DNA of 64,000 bases from an uncultured Clostridiaceae bacterium (GTDB taxonomy: Bacteria; Bacillota; Clostridia; TANB77; CAG-465). The position numbers and the translations under genes are program-made. Below are positions 33,052 through 43,191 of the stretch, piece after piece (the stretch's first letter is position 1; each line of letters opens with the position of its first letter). The notes beneath the pieces are model-generated. The model was not told where the DNA came from, searched no databases, and saw only the letters and a list, made by a program, of their open reading frames with translations. Where the stretch lies: contig CANCXL010000009.1 of assembly GCA_947381905.1 (NCBI GenBank), positions 1 through 64,000 on the forward strand, given 5' to 3'.

Positions 33052-33939
33052 TTATTCTTCTGTTATTACATCTACATTTGTAGCTTCAACAACATCATCT
33101 TTTTTAAAATTTTCTCCTTTTTCATTAAGAATATTCTCATAGAAACATACTAATGCTACCTGTATATATGGTGTTAAGAATAAATATCCTATTCCAAATG
33201 TAAATACACTTAGTATTGCCCAACCAATAAATGAGAATATTAAACAAAACATTTTCCATTTATATCCGTTCATTAATTCCATTGATTTATTAACACATTC
33301 TTTTGCTGTTAGTTCTTCATTATCTATTGCAACATATTCAGATAATGCAATAGCAAATGTTCTTTGAATCATAATAACTTCTACTACAATTAATCCAACT
33401 GCAATTGCTATAGCAAGTATTACAGACAATATTTCTGCACCTATAGCACTAAAGATAGCCATTAAAATAATTGCGCCAAAATATGCTGTAAAGAATATTA
33501 AATATATAGATAACATTTTCCACAGCTTCCATAAAGTTACTTTCCATGCACGTGTAAAATATTTAAACCATTGTTTAAAAAATTGTGTTGCTTTTACAGA
33601 GTCATCTCTTTTTAGTTCTACTATATTTTTAATAAAACTATAAGCAAGTGGAACAGTAATTACAATAACTACTAGTAATAATAAATAGCATAATACAAAT
33701 GATCCAATTAATGATGTTATCATCTCTGTTGCAAAAGCTGTTATAGCAGCATCTGAACCTGATGCTAATACACTCGCTCCTTCAATAATTAATGAAAAAA
33801 ATGTAGAAACAAAAGGAATAAAACATATAACTATACATATAACTTGAATTACTAGATATAGTAGATTCATTCCTACAAATTTTCCCTATCTACCAGACAT
33901 ATTTTCTCTAGCTTGAGCTCTTAACTCCTTTGCTTTCAT
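33052..33939 (-). pseudogene. DUF975-like membrane protein gene with N-terminal nonsense codon
   Basis: A well-placed ATG at 33939 (AGGAGGT ribosome site) begins MKAKELRAQARENMSGR, the usual DUF975 start. The next codon is TAG (33888-33886), where relatives of this family typically have tryptophan (…G-N-W-G-K…), and the frame goes on GKFVGMNLLYLVIQ. A TGG to TAG change is the simplest reading. The remaining open frame (33052-33870, 272 residues) keeps about six membrane segments and might be translated from the internal ATG, but its ribosome site is weak. A transport or envelope role is unknown. Confidence 0.75.
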
Positions 33940-33951
33940 AAATAAACCTCC

Positions 33952-34386
33952 TTATATAATATCATTATCTATATTTTCTTCTTCTGCTTCAACATCTGTT
34001 TTTAGTGCCACATTAGTAGACTTTCTTTTTCTCATATATCTAGATTTTGTTTGTGCTTTATCCATAAAATCTCTTCTAATAATAGAGAAATTATTAAGTA
34101 TTCTTCCTCCAAATACTATAACAGCAGCAAGATAAATCTCAACATTTAAAATTTCTCCTAAATACACCAAAAATATTGCAAATAATGCATTAAAGAAAAA
34201 TCCAGATAAAAATATTTTCATTTTAAAGTTTTTACCAGTATTTGCTGCTAGTGCTCCAAAAACAGAATCTAGGCATGCAAGAATAGCAACTGCTACATAC
34301 TGATAACTTGAATATGGTATACTAATATGCTGTCCAAGTAATATACCACAAATAATAAATACTGCTAATACTAAAATTCCAATCAT
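33952..34386 (-). CDS. sbp: Small basic protein Sbp (DUF1290)
   Basis: A 144-residue membrane protein. Three to four hydrophobic segments in the first 105 residues (IGILVLAVFIICGILLG, YVAVAILACLDSVFGALAA, IFLSGFFFNALFAIFLVYLG, AAVIVFGGRILNN) are followed by a basic tail (YMRKRKS). Homologs lie next to division genes between DUF881 genes and ftsZ in Firmicutes. Start placed at the ATG at 34386 (AGGAGAGT ribosome site), overlapping the DUF881 region only minimally. Confidence 0.85.
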   Translation of the reverse strand: MIGILVLAVFIICGILLGQHISIPYSSYQYVAVAILACLDSVFGALAANTGKNFKMKIFLSGFFFNALFAIFLVYLGEILNVEIYLAAVIVFGGRILNNFSIIRRDFMDKAQTKSRYMRKRKSTNVALKTDVEAEEENIDNDII

Positions 34387-34390
34387 TATA

Positions 34391-35134
34391 TTACTCTCCT
34401 TGCTTTGCAAAATTAAAAGTTACAACACCATCATATTTAGGAATTTCAAGTTGACTTTCTCTTGTTAGAGTAACCTTTAATCCATATCCATTTAATGCAT
34501 CTACTACACCATTTCTCATAGTTAGTGCACTTTCTAAATACTGTGCATTCCCAATAGCTTTTATCTCAAAAGGTGCCGCAACTTTTTGATAGTTTACTTG
34601 TATTACAGAACCTACACATCTTATTGCAGATGTAGTTATTATTCTTTGATTATTAACACTTATTGCTTCTGCTCCTGCAACTCTTAATTCATTTATTACT
34701 GTAAGTACATCACTATCATGTACTAAAGCACCTGAACTATTTCCATCATATAAAGTTATTATTATTCCTTCACCTTGAACATCAGTTGTCCCAGATAGAA
34801 GTTCTAATGTCTCAACTTGTTTTTTCATAGAGGCAATTAAACTATTATTTGTTGCTGAATTAGTTTGATATTCCTCTACTATTTCTTGACTTTCGTCATA
34901 TTTTTGTTTAAGCTCATCATATTCTTTTTGTAAACTTACTAAAGAATCTGCAAGTTCACTTTCTCTTTTTCCATTTAGTACTTCTTCAGATTTGCTAATA
35001 GTTGTAACTTGAGCTGTAATCATAACAGTAAGAAAAAAGGCAGCAATTCCAATTGATGTATATGCTGGAATCATATTCTTATGTATAAATGCTTTAAATT
35101 TATTATTTTTTTTCTTTTTAGTCTCCTCTTCCAA
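34391..35134 (-). CDS. DUF881 protein of the division cluster
   Basis: A 247-residue protein with one membrane anchor (about 19-41), a coiled coil (about 50-95) and the DUF881 domain (GEGIIITLYDGNSSGALVHD, DVLTVINELRVAGAEAISVNNQRI, LTMRNGVVDALNGYGLKVT). A TTG at 35134 preceded by GGAGTG is the probable start. The DUF881 fold is related to ACT-like and PDZ-like pairs; its role near ftsZ/divIB is not defined. It couples to sbp, which starts 5 bases beyond its stop. Confidence 0.85.
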   Translation of the reverse strand: MEEETKKKKNNKFKAFIHKNMIPAYTSIGIAAFFLTVMITAQVTTISKSEEVLNGKRESELADSLVSLQKEYDELKQKYDESQEIVEEYQTNSATNNSLIASMKKQVETLELLSGTTDVQGEGIIITLYDGNSSGALVHDSDVLTVINELRVAGAEAISVNNQRIITTSAIRCVGSVIQVNYQKVAAPFEIKAIGNAQYLESALTMRNGVVDALNGYGLKVTLTRESQLEIPKYDGVVTFNFAKQGE

Positions 35135-35148
35135 AACTAGTTCACTCC

Positions 35149-36192
35149 CTAATCATATTTTGAATACACAGGATTTTCAATACTCATATCTATATATCCT
35201 TCTAAATTATTTCCATTTTTATTTATTATCCCTTTTAAAAATGATACTTTATACTCTAAATTAGAATCATTAGAAAAAGTTATATTTAGTTTATCATCTA
35301 AGCTAATTGTTGTCAAGGAAGTAGAAAAGTTTACTTTTGTAATATTTCCTTGTATTTCGTACTTTTGTATCATTTCTTTTATATTATTATATATTTCTAA
35401 CTTATTTAAATAAACCTCGCTTATTTTATCTCCAAGTTTTATATTTTCTTCAAATACAAATCCCTCGATAACTAATTCATCTTTTTTAGATTCTATCTTA
35501 CATTCTTCAAGTAAAAATCCATCATTATCTATTTTATAATACTTACTAGTATTTCTATCTAGAGCGATATATGCTGGATAACGCTCTTTAACGTTTACTA
35601 CAATTTTATTTGGTAAAACAATATTAAAATCTGCTTTTGAAACATATGGTAATTCTATATCTTTAGAACTAAATAACATTTCTTTAAAAATATTCTCACC
35701 TTTTTTTAATTTTATATTTCTTAAAATTTCATCAGAAGAATATTTTTCATTGCCAGATATTGTTATATCATCAATGTTAAATACTTCTAACGAAAAAGCT
35801 AAATAAATTGCTACAGAAATTAATGCAATAAATAAAGTAAATTTTAATATTGCCTTCGATATATTTTTTCTGCCGCTACTATCTTTAATATCATTCTTAA
35901 CTATTCTTTTAGGTTCAATCTTTCCAATAACATTTGGTGTTATTATTTCTTGATTGTTATCTCCATCAAAAAAAGGTACATATTCAAGCTCTGCATCTTT
36001 ATCTTTTAATCTAATGTTATTATTAGGATTTCTGTTATTTACTCTTGAAGGTGCTCTTTGAGCTTGTACTTTTTTACTATTTGGAATATTTTTTTTTACA
36101 ACCTTTTTGTTAGAACTAGAAGGACTAGCACTAACTTTTTTTATAGGTTTCTTCACTACTCTTTTGCTATTACTTGTCCTACTATTTTCCAC
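35149..36192 (-). CDS. divIB: Cell division protein DivIB/FtsQ
   Basis: A 347-residue bitopic protein of the divisome. A long basic, Ser/Asn/Lys-rich cytoplasmic tail (about 1-115) and a membrane helix (about 118-138, ILKFTLFIALISVAIYLAF) precede a POTRA domain (FNIDDITISGNEKYSSDEIL) and the FtsQ beta domain (ADFNIVLPNKIVVNVKERYPAYI). The GTG at 36192 with an AGGTGAT ribosome site is preferred to the GTG at 36201. Works with FtsL and DivIC in septal wall synthesis. Confidence 0.88.
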   Translation of the reverse strand: MENSRTSNSKRVVKKPIKKVSASPSSSNKKVVKKNIPNSKKVQAQRAPSRVNNRNPNNNIRLKDKDAELEYVPFFDGDNNQEIITPNVIGKIEPKRIVKNDIKDSSGRKNISKAILKFTLFIALISVAIYLAFSLEVFNIDDITISGNEKYSSDEILRNIKLKKGENIFKEMLFSSKDIELPYVSKADFNIVLPNKIVVNVKERYPAYIALDRNTSKYYKIDNDGFLLEECKIESKKDELVIEGFVFEENIKLGDKISEVYLNKLEIYNNIKEMIQKYEIQGNITKVNFSTSLTTISLDDKLNITFSNDSNLEYKVSFLKGIINKNGNNLEGYIDMSIENPVYSKYD

Positions 36193-36201
36193 ATATATCA
36201 C

Positions 36202-37320
36202 CTACTTAATTTTTATACAATCATATATCTTTTTTTCTACATCTTTAACTATAACAGAAGATGCTTTTTGTCCCATCTTATCTATATTGTCTTGACTTGA
36301 CAATATATCTTTTATAGCATTATTTAATGATTCTTCGGTTAAATCTTTCTGCTCTATAATTTTTGCTGCACCAACATTTTCTAAAACTTTTGCATTAAAA
36401 AATTGATGATTTTCTGCAGCAGTTGGTAATGGTATAAGTACAGATGGTTTATGTGCAAGTGAAAGCTCGCTAATAGTCATGGCTCCAGCTCTTGTTATAC
36501 ACATATCTGCTACCTTATACATCTCATCCATGTTAAATACAAATTTTTCAAGCCTTAAATATTCATCTAGGCTTCTTCCTATATCTTTTTGTGCCTCTTC
36601 TTTTAGAGTCTTTACCTCATCGTAATTTTTATCTCCCGTTACAAGTATAAAGTAAATATCCTTATTTTGGTATTTCTTTATCATAGAAAGAACAACTTCA
36701 TTAATTCTTTTTGCTCCTTGACTACCACATGTAACTAATACAATTTTTTTATTTATATTATCTAAATTTAATTTTTTAAGACATGTTTTTTTGTCTAAAG
36801 CTATTATGTCTTGTTCGTTAAACTTAGCTGGAGTTCCTGTATATACTACATTTGCTTTTGAATTAAGTCTTGATTTAGCATCCTCAAACCCAACCATAAC
36901 ACACTTTGCATCTTTTGCAAGTAACTTAACAGAAACACCTGGAAATGCATTACTTTCATGTAAAACATATGGAATATTAAGCTTTTTTGCAGCTTTCATT
37001 ACAGGACCACATATATAACCACCTGTTCCAATAATTATATCTGGCTTGAACTCTTTTATTATACTTTTAGAGTCCCCTATTCCTCTGTATGCATTAATTA
37101 GAGCGGAAACATTTTTTAACGTAAGTTCCCTTAATATTTTTCCAGTTCTTATATGTTTTATCTCATATCCAGCATTAATAACTAATTTATTTTCAAGTCC
37201 ATTTTCTGTTCCTATAAATAATATTTTACTATCATTTTCATTCTTTTTAATTAAATTAGCCATTGCAATTGCGGGATTAATGTGACCTCCTGTACCTGCA
37301 CATGCAAAAATAACTCTCAT
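36202..37320 (-). CDS. murG: UDP-GlcNAc:lipid I GlcNAc transferase MurG
   Basis: A 372-residue GT28 enzyme at the inner membrane face, converting lipid I to lipid II. N-domain CAGTGGHINPAIAMANLI (glycine loop) and TGGYICGPVMKAAKKLNIP; C-domain VTCGSQGAKRIN, ITRAGAMTISEL and PLPTAAENHQFFNA (donor-sugar site). Normal length. Located 13 bases after the FtsW-type gene, and the divIB gene follows with a 9-base gap. Confidence 0.96.
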   Translation of the reverse strand: MRVIFACAGTGGHINPAIAMANLIKKNENDSKILFIGTENGLENKLVINAGYEIKHIRTGKILRELTLKNVSALINAYRGIGDSKSIIKEFKPDIIIGTGGYICGPVMKAAKKLNIPYVLHESNAFPGVSVKLLAKDAKCVMVGFEDAKSRLNSKANVVYTGTPAKFNEQDIIALDKKTCLKKLNLDNINKKIVLVTCGSQGAKRINEVVLSMIKKYQNKDIYFILVTGDKNYDEVKTLKEEAQKDIGRSLDEYLRLEKFVFNMDEMYKVADMCITRAGAMTISELSLAHKPSVLIPLPTAAENHQFFNAKVLENVGAAKIIEQKDLTEESLNNAIKDILSSQDNIDKMGQKASSVIVKDVEKKIYDCIKIK

Positions 37321-37333
37321 AAAAGTCTCCTCT

Positions 37334-38467
37334 CTATTGTTCTCTAACTTTATTACAATTTCTAGATATACTTAAAAGTATACCCATAGAGCATAAATTA
37401 ATAAATAATGAAGTTCCACCATAACTAAAAAATGGTAATGGCATACCTGTAACTGGCATCGTACAAGTTACAACTGCAATATTTATTATTATTTGAAAAG
37501 CAAAAATACTAGTAAGACCAGCTGCAATTAAAGAGCCATAAAAATCTTTACAAGTCATTGCTATCTTATATCCTTTAAATATAAATATTGAAAAAAGTAA
37601 TAAAACAACTGATGTTCCAATAAGTCCCAATTCTTCTCCAAGAATTGAAAAAATAAAATCATTTTGAGCCTCTGGCAACCATAAATATTTTTGCCTTGAT
37701 TGACCAAGCCCTCTTCCTAACAATCCTCCAGATCCTATAGCATAAAGACTCTGTGCTGCTTGCCAGTTTCCATCTTTAATATCCTCTTCAGGATTCATAA
37801 AAGAAAATATTCTTTGTCGTCTAAAGTCATCTGCAAATATAAACGCTGTACCAACTAGTGCTACAATTATTACTACAGCAATGATAGCTTTGGCATTTAG
37901 CTTTATTCCACTAGAAAATATAACAGACATTGCTGCCACAGATAATACTAACAGACCACTCATATGCTTTTGAAAATACATCAAGAGTCCAACAATTAAA
38001 AGCATTATTATTGGAACAATATATCCTTTGTATTCAGAAAGCTTCTTTGTATTTCTTGCTAAATATGTAGATATAGCAAGAACTAATGCTGGTTTCATTA
38101 TCTCTGATGGCTGAAATTGAAATGATTCTCCAATACCTAACCATCTTTTAGCACCATTTCTTGTAACACCAAGCGGTGTTATAACAAGAAAAAGTAATAT
38201 TGCAGCTATAATAAAACCTAAATAACTCCACTTCTTATACCTCTTATAATCAACTCTTGAAATGACAATCATTGCAATTACACCCGCTAATGCAAAAATT
38301 AGCTGTCTAATAAACAAATGATTACTATCTCCATAAACTATAAGAGCATGATATGAACTTGCTGATGCAACCATTACGAGTCCTATACATAGTAGAATAA
38401 TTGTAATTACAAACATTCCAAAGTCCATTCCAGCCTTATTATTTGAAATACCAACCTCTTTTTTCAT
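37334..38467 (-). CDS. ftsW: SEDS glycosyltransferase FtsW/SpoVE type
   Basis: A 377-residue SEDS protein with about ten membrane segments that polymerises lipid II together with a class B PBP. Motifs: GVTRNGAKRWLGIG, FQFQPSEIMKPALVLA, KHMSGLLVLSV, WLPEAQNDFIFSILGEELG (conserved Asp) and PVTGMPLPFFSYGGTSL. The adjoining spoVD-type PBP and sporulation capacity leave SpoVE as an alternative name; only one SEDS gene is in the window. Confidence 0.92.
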   Translation of the reverse strand: MKKEVGISNNKAGMDFGMFVITIILLCIGLVMVASASSYHALIVYGDSNHLFIRQLIFALAGVIAMIVISRVDYKRYKKWSYLGFIIAAILLFLVITPLGVTRNGAKRWLGIGESFQFQPSEIMKPALVLAISTYLARNTKKLSEYKGYIVPIIMLLIVGLLMYFQKHMSGLLVLSVAAMSVIFSSGIKLNAKAIIAVVIIVALVGTAFIFADDFRRQRIFSFMNPEEDIKDGNWQAAQSLYAIGSGGLLGRGLGQSRQKYLWLPEAQNDFIFSILGEELGLIGTSVVLLLFSIFIFKGYKIAMTCKDFYGSLIAAGLTSIFAFQIIINIAVVTCTMPVTGMPLPFFSYGGTSLFINLCSMGILLSISRNCNKVREQ

Positions 38468-38488
38468 TAAAAACCCCTATATATAATT

Positions 38489-39442
38489 TTAAATAAAATA
38501 TGCAACTACACAACAAACAATTGTAATTATCCAAAAACAAATTACAACAGTTGTTTCTTTATAACCACTTAATTCTAAATGATGATGAAACGGTGCCATC
38601 TTAAATAGTCTTTTTCCTTTTGTAGCTTTAAAATATATTACTTGTAACATAACAGAAATTGTATCTATAATACATACAAAGGCAACAACAGCCAAATATA
38701 ATGGCATTTTAAGTATTAGAGCTGTTATTGCAACCACTCCACCTAAAGCAAGTGAACCAGTATCGCCTAAAAATACTTTTGCAGGATGCATATTAAATAG
38801 CAAGAAACCAAGACATGCTCCTACTGTACTTGCTGAAAATACAACCATCTCATAGTTTTGTTGCTTTAAAGAAACAAGTGTAAAGAAAGTCATAATTATT
38901 GCAACTACACCTGTTGCAAGTCCATCTAGTCCATCAGTTAAATTTACAGCATTTGTTGTTCCAAGTAATATAAATGCTGCAAATAAAATAAATATTGGTA
39001 GGCCTAAACTTATTGGTTGACCTAAAACTGGTAATATAATTGTTGTTCCTAATTTAAATACATACAAGTATAAAAATATAATTATTGCTGTAATTACAAA
39101 TAGTCCAATCATTTTCATTTTAGGTGACATACCTTCTGGATCGTGTAATACTAATTTTTTAAAATCATCTAAAAAACCAATTAATCCATATCCAACTATT
39201 GCAATCATTGGCATTACAAGCATTGGATAGTCTTTAACAAAAAAAGCTAAAATTGCTGTAACAACAAGTATAATTACTATACCACCCATAATAGGTGTCC
39301 CATTTTTTTGTAAATGAGATTTTGGTCCTTCCTCTCTTACTATCTGACCAATTTTTTTCTTTTTTAGTATCGGTACAACAATAAATCCTAGTATTACTGA
39401 TGCAACAAATGATACAAATAATAATGTCGTTTGTATATTCAT
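38489..39442 (-). CDS. mraY: Phospho-N-acetylmuramoyl-pentapeptide transferase MraY
   Basis: A 317-residue integral membrane enzyme forming lipid I from UDP-MurNAc-pentapeptide and undecaprenyl phosphate. About ten helices; catalytic motifs GFLDDFKKL (double Asp), TNAVNLTDGLDGLATG, FLGDTGSLALGG and FKMAPFHHHLELSGY (triple His). Normal length. A GGAG ribosome site lies directly upstream. It lies between murE and ftsW in transcription order. Confidence 0.97.
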   Translation of the reverse strand: MNIQTTLLFVSFVASVILGFIVVPILKKKKIGQIVREEGPKSHLQKNGTPIMGGIVIILVVTAILAFFVKDYPMLVMPMIAIVGYGLIGFLDDFKKLVLHDPEGMSPKMKMIGLFVITAIIIFLYLYVFKLGTTIILPVLGQPISLGLPIFILFAAFILLGTTNAVNLTDGLDGLATGVVAIIMTFFTLVSLKQQNYEMVVFSASTVGACLGFLLFNMHPAKVFLGDTGSLALGGVVAITALILKMPLYLAVVAFVCIIDTISVMLQVIYFKATKGKRLFKMAPFHHHLELSGYKETTVVICFWIITIVCCVVAYFI

Positions 39443-39457
39443 TCTTGTCTCCTCGTT

Positions 39458-40921
39458 TTATCCTAAATTCTTATCTGGCATTTCTTCAGCCAATTTTTTT
39501 ACAATTTCCTTATCATCAAAATATAATTTTTTACCATTTTCTACTTCTTGGTATGTTTCATGGCCTTTTCCTGCAATAATTACCACATCACTTTTCCAAG
39601 CTATTCTCATAGCAAATTTAATTGCTTGTCGTCTATTTTCAATAGATTTATACAACCCTCTTGTTTGCTTAATTCCTGATTCTATATCTGAAATAATTTC
39701 TAATGGTTTTTCATCTCTTGGATTATCTGTAGTAATTACAGTAAAATCTGCAAGTCTTCCGGCAATCTCTCCCATCATTGAACGTTTTTCTTTATCTCTA
39801 TTTCCACCACAACCAAATACGCATATGATTCTTCCTTTAGTATATTTCTTTGCAGAAGAAAGAATTGCTTCTAAACTTGAAGGTGTATGCGCATAGTCTA
39901 TAATTACAGTAAATGATTTATTAAGTTCTACAACTTCATTTCTTCCTGGTACTCTAAGTGCTCCAAGTGCTGCACATATGGCATCCATTTGCGCTCCAAA
40001 TAAACTGCAAACGCCTATTGCTGCAAGTGCATTATATACTGTAAATCTTCCAGGGATATTTATTCTTATAGTCTCAAGTATTTTATTTACATACATTTTA
40101 AATTCAACATATGATGGATTAACTCTTATGTCTGTAGCAGTTAAATCTACTGAATTATCTAAGCCATATGTTGCCTTTTTTATATCTATCATTTTTAAAA
40201 GTCTAGGAGCATAAATATCATCACCATTTACAATTGCAAAATCTGACATAGTAAATAGTTTTGCTTTTGCATTTAAATAGTTATCCATTGTTTCATGAAA
40301 ATCTAAATGATCTTCAGATAAGTTTGTAAATACTCCAACAATGAATCTAATTCCATATACTCTATTTAAATCTAATGCATGAGAGGATACCTCCATTACA
40401 ACATACTCCATGTCTGCTTCGACCATTCTTGCAAGTAAAGCTTGAATGTCTAAAGACTCTGGTGTTGTTCTAATAGATTCTTCTTTTACATTACCATAAG
40501 TGTTGCATACAGTTCCAATCATTCCAATTTTTTTACCAGATGCAAGCATTATATCTCTTATCATATATGCTGTTGTTGTTTTCCCCTTTGTACCTGTAAC
40601 TCCTATTATTTTTAGTTTTCTTGCAGGATTTCCAAAGTATGTGGCAGACATTACAGCTAAAGCTATTCTGCTATCATCAACTTTAATATATGTTACTCCA
40701 TCTACTTTTTCTATTTCACCTTGATATACTATAGCCACTGCACCATTTTTTATTGCATTGTCTATATACTCTCTACCATCTTCTTTATATCCACTAATTG
40801 CAACGAATATATCATTTTTTTCAATTTTATTTGAGTTATACTCAATCTTGTTTATCTCAATATTTGTTTGACCTTCAATTTCAACATTTGTTAAATTTTC
40901 TAATAAATACTGTAAAAGCAT
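39458..40921 (-). CDS. murE: UDP-MurNAc-L-Ala-D-Glu ligase MurE
   Basis: A 487-residue Mur ligase adding the third residue of the stem peptide. Domains: N-terminal substrate cap, ATPase with GVTGTKGKTTTAYMI P-loop, TTPESLDIQAL and VVMEVSSHALDLNRV, C-terminal domain with VFGCGGNRDKEKR. The DNPRDEKP motif is the one that recognises meso-diaminopimelate, so the wall is predicted to be of the mDAP type. GGAGG ribosome site. Confidence 0.96.
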   Translation of the reverse strand: MLLQYLLENLTNVEIEGQTNIEINKIEYNSNKIEKNDIFVAISGYKEDGREYIDNAIKNGAVAIVYQGEIEKVDGVTYIKVDDSRIALAVMSATYFGNPARKLKIIGVTGTKGKTTTAYMIRDIMLASGKKIGMIGTVCNTYGNVKEESIRTTPESLDIQALLARMVEADMEYVVMEVSSHALDLNRVYGIRFIVGVFTNLSEDHLDFHETMDNYLNAKAKLFTMSDFAIVNGDDIYAPRLLKMIDIKKATYGLDNSVDLTATDIRVNPSYVEFKMYVNKILETIRINIPGRFTVYNALAAIGVCSLFGAQMDAICAALGALRVPGRNEVVELNKSFTVIIDYAHTPSSLEAILSSAKKYTKGRIICVFGCGGNRDKEKRSMMGEIAGRLADFTVITTDNPRDEKPLEIISDIESGIKQTRGLYKSIENRRQAIKFAMRIAWKSDVVIIAGKGHETYQEVENGKKLYFDDKEIVKKLAEEMPDKNLG

Positions 40922-40979
40922 AATAAGCCTCCATTCTGATTAATTATTATACCACATTAAATGAGTACTTGCAAATGAA

Positions 40980-43160
40980 TTATGGTAACTCGCTTAAATC
41001 ATCTACGCACTTAATAGTAACAATTGAACCAAGTTCGATTTCTTCATAAGGAGTTACATCTTGTGTAAGTGCAAATCCGGTTCCTTCAACTCTTACATTT
41101 AATCCAGCATTTCTAAATTGTTCTATAGCATAATTTACTGCTTGATTTCTAACATCTGGCACTTGCGCATAAGAGCTCTGCTCTCCTTCTTTATATGTCA
41201 TTATAACTGCTCCTGGTTCAAGAGAAGCTCCAGATTTAGGAACTTGTTTTGTAATAATAGTATCTTCTGCAAATTCTCCACTATTATTAATAGTAAATCC
41301 ACTTTCACCTGCAATTTCCATTGCCTCTTTATATGTTTTTCCTGTTAAATTTGGAACAATTACTTCTTTGTTTTCTGTTTCTGATACTGTATAATCTGTT
41401 TGAACATCTAAATATTTTAGTGTTTCATCTACTATAGAGCCAACCACTGGTCCACAAAGAGTTGCTCCACCATGACCAGAAGGTCCTTTTGGATCATATA
41501 AATTCATTACAACTACTATTTCTGGATTACTTGCAGGGCCAATTCCAACAAATCCAGCTAAATATTTAGTATTTTCCCCTCTTCCATTTTCTCCAGTAGC
41601 AGTCTTTCCTGCAATTTGATAATCTGAAATTTTAGCAGATTTTGCTGTACCTAAATTTACTGTATCAACTAGTGCACTCATAATATTAGATGCAGTTGTT
41701 TCTGACATAATTTGTTTTAAAACTTTAGATTCAATTTGTTCATCATAATTTCCTGTACCACTTTTAATTTCTCTTACAATATATGGTTGAACTAAATAGC
41801 CACCATTTGCAACAGCACAATAGTTTACAGCAGTTTGTAAAGTTGTTATCTGTATTGTTTGACCAAAAGATGATGTTGCAAGGTCAACCTCTGACATAGC
41901 ATTTTCATTGTGCATTATACCAGTAGCTTCACCTGGTAAATCTATACCTGTTTTAGAATCTAAATTAAAAGCTCTAATATATTTCATAAAAGCAGGAATT
42001 CCCATTCTTTGAGACACTTGCATAAATACAGGGTTACATGAATTCATAATTCCTTCTCTTAAAGATTCTCCACCATGAGGATTATAATATCTCCAACATT
42101 TTATATCCCATGTACCAACTTTTACATATCCAGAACAATAAAAGACCTTATCATCTATATTTACTATATTTTCTTCAAGAGCTGCAACAGATGTTATTAA
42201 CTTAAAAGTAGAACCTGGTTCTTGAGTATCAGATATTGCCTTATTTCTCCACATTTGATTTAGTGCATCGCTTCTATCTTTTGAAGACATACTATCCCAT
42301 GCATCTTTTAATTCTTGTGTATTTGGAGTAAATGGCTCATTTGGATCATATGTAGGATAGTTTGCCATAGCAAGCACTTCTCCAGTTGATGGTCTCATTA
42401 CAACAATACTTCCATATTGAGCAATATTTTCTTCTACTGCTTTACTTAAGTATTTTTCTATAATAGATTGAATTGTTGCGTCAACAGTAAGAACTAAATC
42501 TTTTCCTTCTTCTGCAGCAATATATTGTTCTTGAGTAAATGGAGTCTCTCTTCCACCACCATCAAAGCTTGCAACAATCTTTCCTGGGTTTCCAGATAAA
42601 CTACTATCATAATATGCTTCAATTCCAGATAATCCTTGATTATCTGTTCCAACAAATCCTAAAACATGAGAAAGCAAAGTGCCATATGGATATACTCTTA
42701 ACATATCTTCATCTACACTTATACCTTTTATATCATTTTTATTTAGATACTCTAATACTTTTTCTGCTTTTGCTTGGTCAACTTTTGTAGCTATAGTTAC
42801 ACTTGATACATTTTTCTTAAGTCTTTCAAGAATTTGAGCCTCATCTTTTTCTAATATTTGAGATAAATTTTGGGCAATTGACTCTTTCTTACTTTTATCT
42901 ACACTATTAGGTACTGCTGTAATTATATTAGTAGATATACTCTGTGCAAGAACTCTTTGACCAGTCGTATCGTATATTGTACCACGTCTTGCTTCAACAT
43001 TTTTACTACGTGTTTGTTGAGTATAAGCTTTTTGTGAATAATATTCTGCTTTTACAACTTGAATGTATATAAATCTTCCAAATAAAACTACAATACCAAG
43101 TGCACATACTGCAAGCATTAACAATACTCTCTTCTTAGTATTTAGGCTAACATATGCCAC
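40980..43160 (-). CDS. spoVD: Class B penicillin-binding protein, SpoVD/PBP2B type with PASTA domains
   Basis: A 726-residue transpeptidase: membrane helix (about 12-33), PBP dimer domain (VEARRGTIYDTTGQRVLAQ), then transpeptidase with EPGSTFKLITS (S-x-x-K) and NSCNPVF (S-x-N). The third motif reads AGKTATGENG, that is K-T-A rather than K-T-G, a variant I associate with SpoVD relatives. Two C-terminal PASTA domains (about 595-655 and 662-722). A GTG at 43160 with a GAGGTG ribosome site is the best start. Position after ftsL fits both PBP2B and SpoVD; the number of such genes elsewhere is unknown. Confidence 0.88.
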   Translation of the reverse strand: MAYVSLNTKKRVLLMLAVCALGIVVLFGRFIYIQVVKAEYYSQKAYTQQTRSKNVEARRGTIYDTTGQRVLAQSISTNIITAVPNSVDKSKKESIAQNLSQILEKDEAQILERLKKNVSSVTIATKVDQAKAEKVLEYLNKNDIKGISVDEDMLRVYPYGTLLSHVLGFVGTDNQGLSGIEAYYDSSLSGNPGKIVASFDGGGRETPFTQEQYIAAEEGKDLVLTVDATIQSIIEKYLSKAVEENIAQYGSIVVMRPSTGEVLAMANYPTYDPNEPFTPNTQELKDAWDSMSSKDRSDALNQMWRNKAISDTQEPGSTFKLITSVAALEENIVNIDDKVFYCSGYVKVGTWDIKCWRYYNPHGGESLREGIMNSCNPVFMQVSQRMGIPAFMKYIRAFNLDSKTGIDLPGEATGIMHNENAMSEVDLATSSFGQTIQITTLQTAVNYCAVANGGYLVQPYIVREIKSGTGNYDEQIESKVLKQIMSETTASNIMSALVDTVNLGTAKSAKISDYQIAGKTATGENGRGENTKYLAGFVGIGPASNPEIVVVMNLYDPKGPSGHGGATLCGPVVGSIVDETLKYLDVQTDYTVSETENKEVIVPNLTGKTYKEAMEIAGESGFTINNSGEFAEDTIITKQVPKSGASLEPGAVIMTYKEGEQSSYAQVPDVRNQAVNYAIEQFRNAGLNVRVEGTGFALTQDVTPYEEIELGSIVTIKCVDDLSELP

Positions 43161-43191
43161 AAAATTCACCTCTTTTCTTAAAAAATAAAAG

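Noticed and set aside
31987-33939. Alternative genetic code or stop-codon suppression
   Set aside because: One break is TAA and the other TAG. TAG, TAA and TGA all end confident genes in the window (glmS, mraY-type genes, the gene at 18119), so simple nonsense mutations are likelier.
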